Source of the DNA: Pseudoxanthomonas jiangsuensis
GTDB lineage: Bacteria > Pseudomonadota > Gammaproteobacteria > Xanthomonadales > Xanthomonadaceae
DNA: 64,000 nucleotides
NCBI RefSeq assembly: GCF_010093185.1
Contig: NZ_PDWL01000003.1
Span: 124,001-188,000 of the forward strand
Direction of reading: 5' to 3'
Shown piece by piece: positions 62,700-64,000 of this stretch; position 1 is the stretch's first letter, and every line of letters begins with the position of its first letter. The notes under the pieces were generated by a model. That model was not told where the DNA came from, made no database searches, and worked only from the letters and a program-made list of their open reading frames with translations. A program made the position numbers and the translations under genes.

Positions 62700-63644
62700 A
62701 TGTCCTCCGTTCCTGCTGTCGCTGCCGTTCCCGCTTCCTTGCCCGATGTCGCCCTCCAGGCCCCCGCGCTCGCGCGGCCGCTGGACTGGGTCGGCATGGA
62801 AGGCATCGCCATCCCCGTGCGCGTGTCCGACGGCGCCGGCGGACACGTCCAGGTCGCTGCCCAGGCCGACCTGTCGGTGAACCTGGCCCGCGCCGGCGAG
62901 CGCGGCATCCACATGTCGCGGCTGTACCTGCGCCTGCAGCAGGAACTGGCCCGGCACGAGGTCACCCCGGCCGGCCTGCGCCACATCCTCCAGGCCAGCG
63001 TCGATTCCCAGTCCGGCCTGGCCGACCGTGCGCGCCTGCGCCTGCGCTACGAGGCGCTGCTGCTGCGCGGCGCCCTGCGCAGCGACAACGCCGGCTGGAA
63101 GCGCTACCCGGTGGAGATCGAGGCCTCGCTGGCCGACGGCCACCTGAAGCTGGTGCTCGGCTTCGGCCTGGAATACTCCAGCACCTGCCCGTGCTCGGCC
63201 GCGCTCTCGCGCCAGGCCAACGCCGCGCGCTTCTCCGCCGATTTCGCCGGCGCCGCGCCGGTCCCGGTCGAGGCGGTGCGCGACTGGCTGGCTTCCGACC
63301 GCGGCATGGCCGCCACCCCGCACGCGCAGCGCAGCGAGGCCAAGGTCAGGGTCGAACTGCGCCCGCAGTTCGACGAGCTGCCGCTGCTGGCGCTGATCGA
63401 CGCGCTGGAGGCCGCGCTGGGCACCCCGGTGCAGACGGCGGTCAAGCGCGAGGACGAGCAGGCCTTCGCCGAGCTCAACGCCGCCAATCTGATGTTCTGC
63501 GAGGACGCCGCCCGCCGGGTAGCCTCGGTGCTGTCGGCCGACGCCCGGGTCGAGCGCTGGGAAGCGACCGTCTCCCACTTCGAGAGCCTGCATCCGCACG
63601 ACGCGGTGGCCAGCGTCAGCGGCACCGGCCCGGCGGTGTCGTAG
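62700..63644 (+). CDS. folE2: GTP cyclohydrolase I, FolE2 type
   Basis: A 314-residue enzyme that makes 7,8-dihydroneopterin triphosphate from GTP, the first step of folate and related pterins. FolE2 uses metals more loosely than FolE; the active-site Cys is in STCPCSAALSRQ near residue 163, and the Glu/His residues lie further on (TPHAQRSEAKVRVEL). The N-terminal WVGMEGIAIPVRV is typical. A TACAAT -10-like box at 62587-62592 gives a leader of about 100 nt. No Zur-like site is obvious. It is possibly separate from the mtaD-ubiG unit. Confidence 0.95.
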   Translation: MSSVPAVAAVPASLPDVALQAPALARPLDWVGMEGIAIPVRVSDGAGGHVQVAAQADLSVNLARAGERGIHMSRLYLRLQQELARHEVTPAGLRHILQASVDSQSGLADRARLRLRYEALLLRGALRSDNAGWKRYPVEIEASLADGHLKLVLGFGLEYSSTCPCSAALSRQANAARFSADFAGAAPVPVEAVRDWLASDRGMAATPHAQRSEAKVRVELRPQFDELPLLALIDALEAALGTPVQTAVKREDEQAFAELNAANLMFCEDAARRVASVLSADARVERWEATVSHFESLHPHDAVASVSGTGPAVS

Positions 63645-63647
63645 CGC

Positions 63648-63812
63648 CTACTTGCGCCGCAGCAGCATCCCCACGCCCACCACCACCAGCAGCGCCGGCC
63701 ACCAGGTCGCCAGCAGGCTGCCCAGGCCGCTGTCGATCCAGCCCAGGTTGCGGGCCAGGAAGAACAGGCCCAGGACGATCAGGACGAGCGCGGCGAACAG
63801 GTTGGAGCCCAT
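63648..63812 (-). CDS. Tiny LiaI/LiaF-like transmembrane protein
   Basis: A 54-residue protein (MGSNLFAALVLIVLGLFFLA...LLRRK) with two hydrophobic helices separated by NLGWIDSGLGSLLATWWPAL, a pattern of the LiaI-LiaF transmembrane domain (DUF5668-like). Its stop lies 3 nt past the folE2 stop, convergent. No Shine-Dalgarno is seen, and the start may be elsewhere. The role is unknown; homologues accompany envelope-stress genes. Confidence 0.7.
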   Translation of the reverse strand: MGSNLFAALVLIVLGLFFLARNLGWIDSGLGSLLATWWPALLVVVGVGMLLRRK

Positions 63813-63846
63813 GGCGGGGAAACCGTGGCGGGGAGGGGACGGGGGC

Positions 63847-64000
63847 CTATCCTAGCCGCGAACGCCAGCGCGCGGCAGCGGCCGCCAGCGCCTCGGGCGC
63901 ATGGCGCACGGCCGCGCCCTGGCCCCATACCGGTCCCGGCCAGGCGGCATCGCCGGCATGCCGGCCGACCAGGTGTACGTGCAACTGGCACACGATGTTG
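63847..64000 (-). CDS. HIT-family protein, C-terminal fragment
   Basis: The window ends inside the gene. The 50 visible residues begin NIVCQLHVHLVGRHAGDAAW, which contains the end of the histidine triad (QLHVHLVGR) and the WPGPVWG tail of HIT nucleotide hydrolases. The N-terminal part lies beyond the right edge. A stop TAG is at 63847-63849. Substrate class (AMP derivatives) is family knowledge only. Confidence 0.85.
   Translation of the reverse strand, partial: NIVCQLHVHLVGRHAGDAAWPGPVWGQGAAVRHAPEALAAAAARWRSRLG

Overview
The window is very GC-rich, densely coded DNA with signal peptides, lipoboxes, TonB-dependent receptors, a porin, MCPs and GTAG-headed REP repeats. It looks like the chromosome of a gammaproteobacterium of the Lysobacteraceae/Xanthomonadaceae (Lysobacter, Luteimonas or Pseudoxanthomonas type). 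This placement is inferred from gene content and neighbourhoods; no marker gene was compared. No tRNA, rRNA, CRISPR array, insertion sequence or prophage was seen.

Layout. 1-10.8 kb: metG (cut by the left edge) and the apbC-dcd pair are separated by an insert-like block of a DUF2147 protein, a secreted S9 peptidase, a large TonB-dependent receptor and a divergent TPR-sulfotransferase. dcd lies between two REP doublets. 11-16 kb: a secreted serine hydrolase, a 489-bp gap with two inverted copies of a structured repeat, a DUF885 lipoprotein, a GFA protein and a DUF4349 lipoprotein. 16-26 kb: an MCP, a LysR/EamA pair, an ArsR-controlled cupin-DUF2867 fusion, a cyclophilin and a PadR/sensor pair. 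26-31 kb: phaZ, aqpZ, a pirin, nfi (its stop codon lies in a REP) and gpmA.

31-38 kb is an iron locus. A Fur-box promoter precedes two TonB siderophore receptor genes, both disrupted, followed by intact DUF3649, PepSY and DUF3325 genes. 38-47 kb: a serine hydrolase, a phospholipase D protein, mfd, a GNAT gene, a CDF transporter, a 545-bp gap full of palindromes, and rlmJ. 47-51 kb: creBC and creD, with a cre-tag-like site before creD. 51-57 kb: a response regulator-Hpt protein, rlmD, an MCP, a porin and a short PstS-like protein. 57-64 kb: epmB divergent from efp, the run mtaD-ubiG-HAD phosphatase-squalene/phytoene synthase-like gene, folE2, a tiny membrane protein and the end of a HIT-family gene.

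Most genes are housekeeping or envelope functions. The points that stand out are: (1) the twin structured elements at 12757-13057, whose unpaired segments are nearly identical while their stems differ in sequence but keep pairing; (2) the disrupted tandem siderophore receptors behind an intact Fur promoter; (3) REP doublets that reach promoters and one stop codon; (4) the receptor/peptidase/sulfotransferase block between metG and apbC; (5) apparent leaderless promoters shared by rlmJ and creB.
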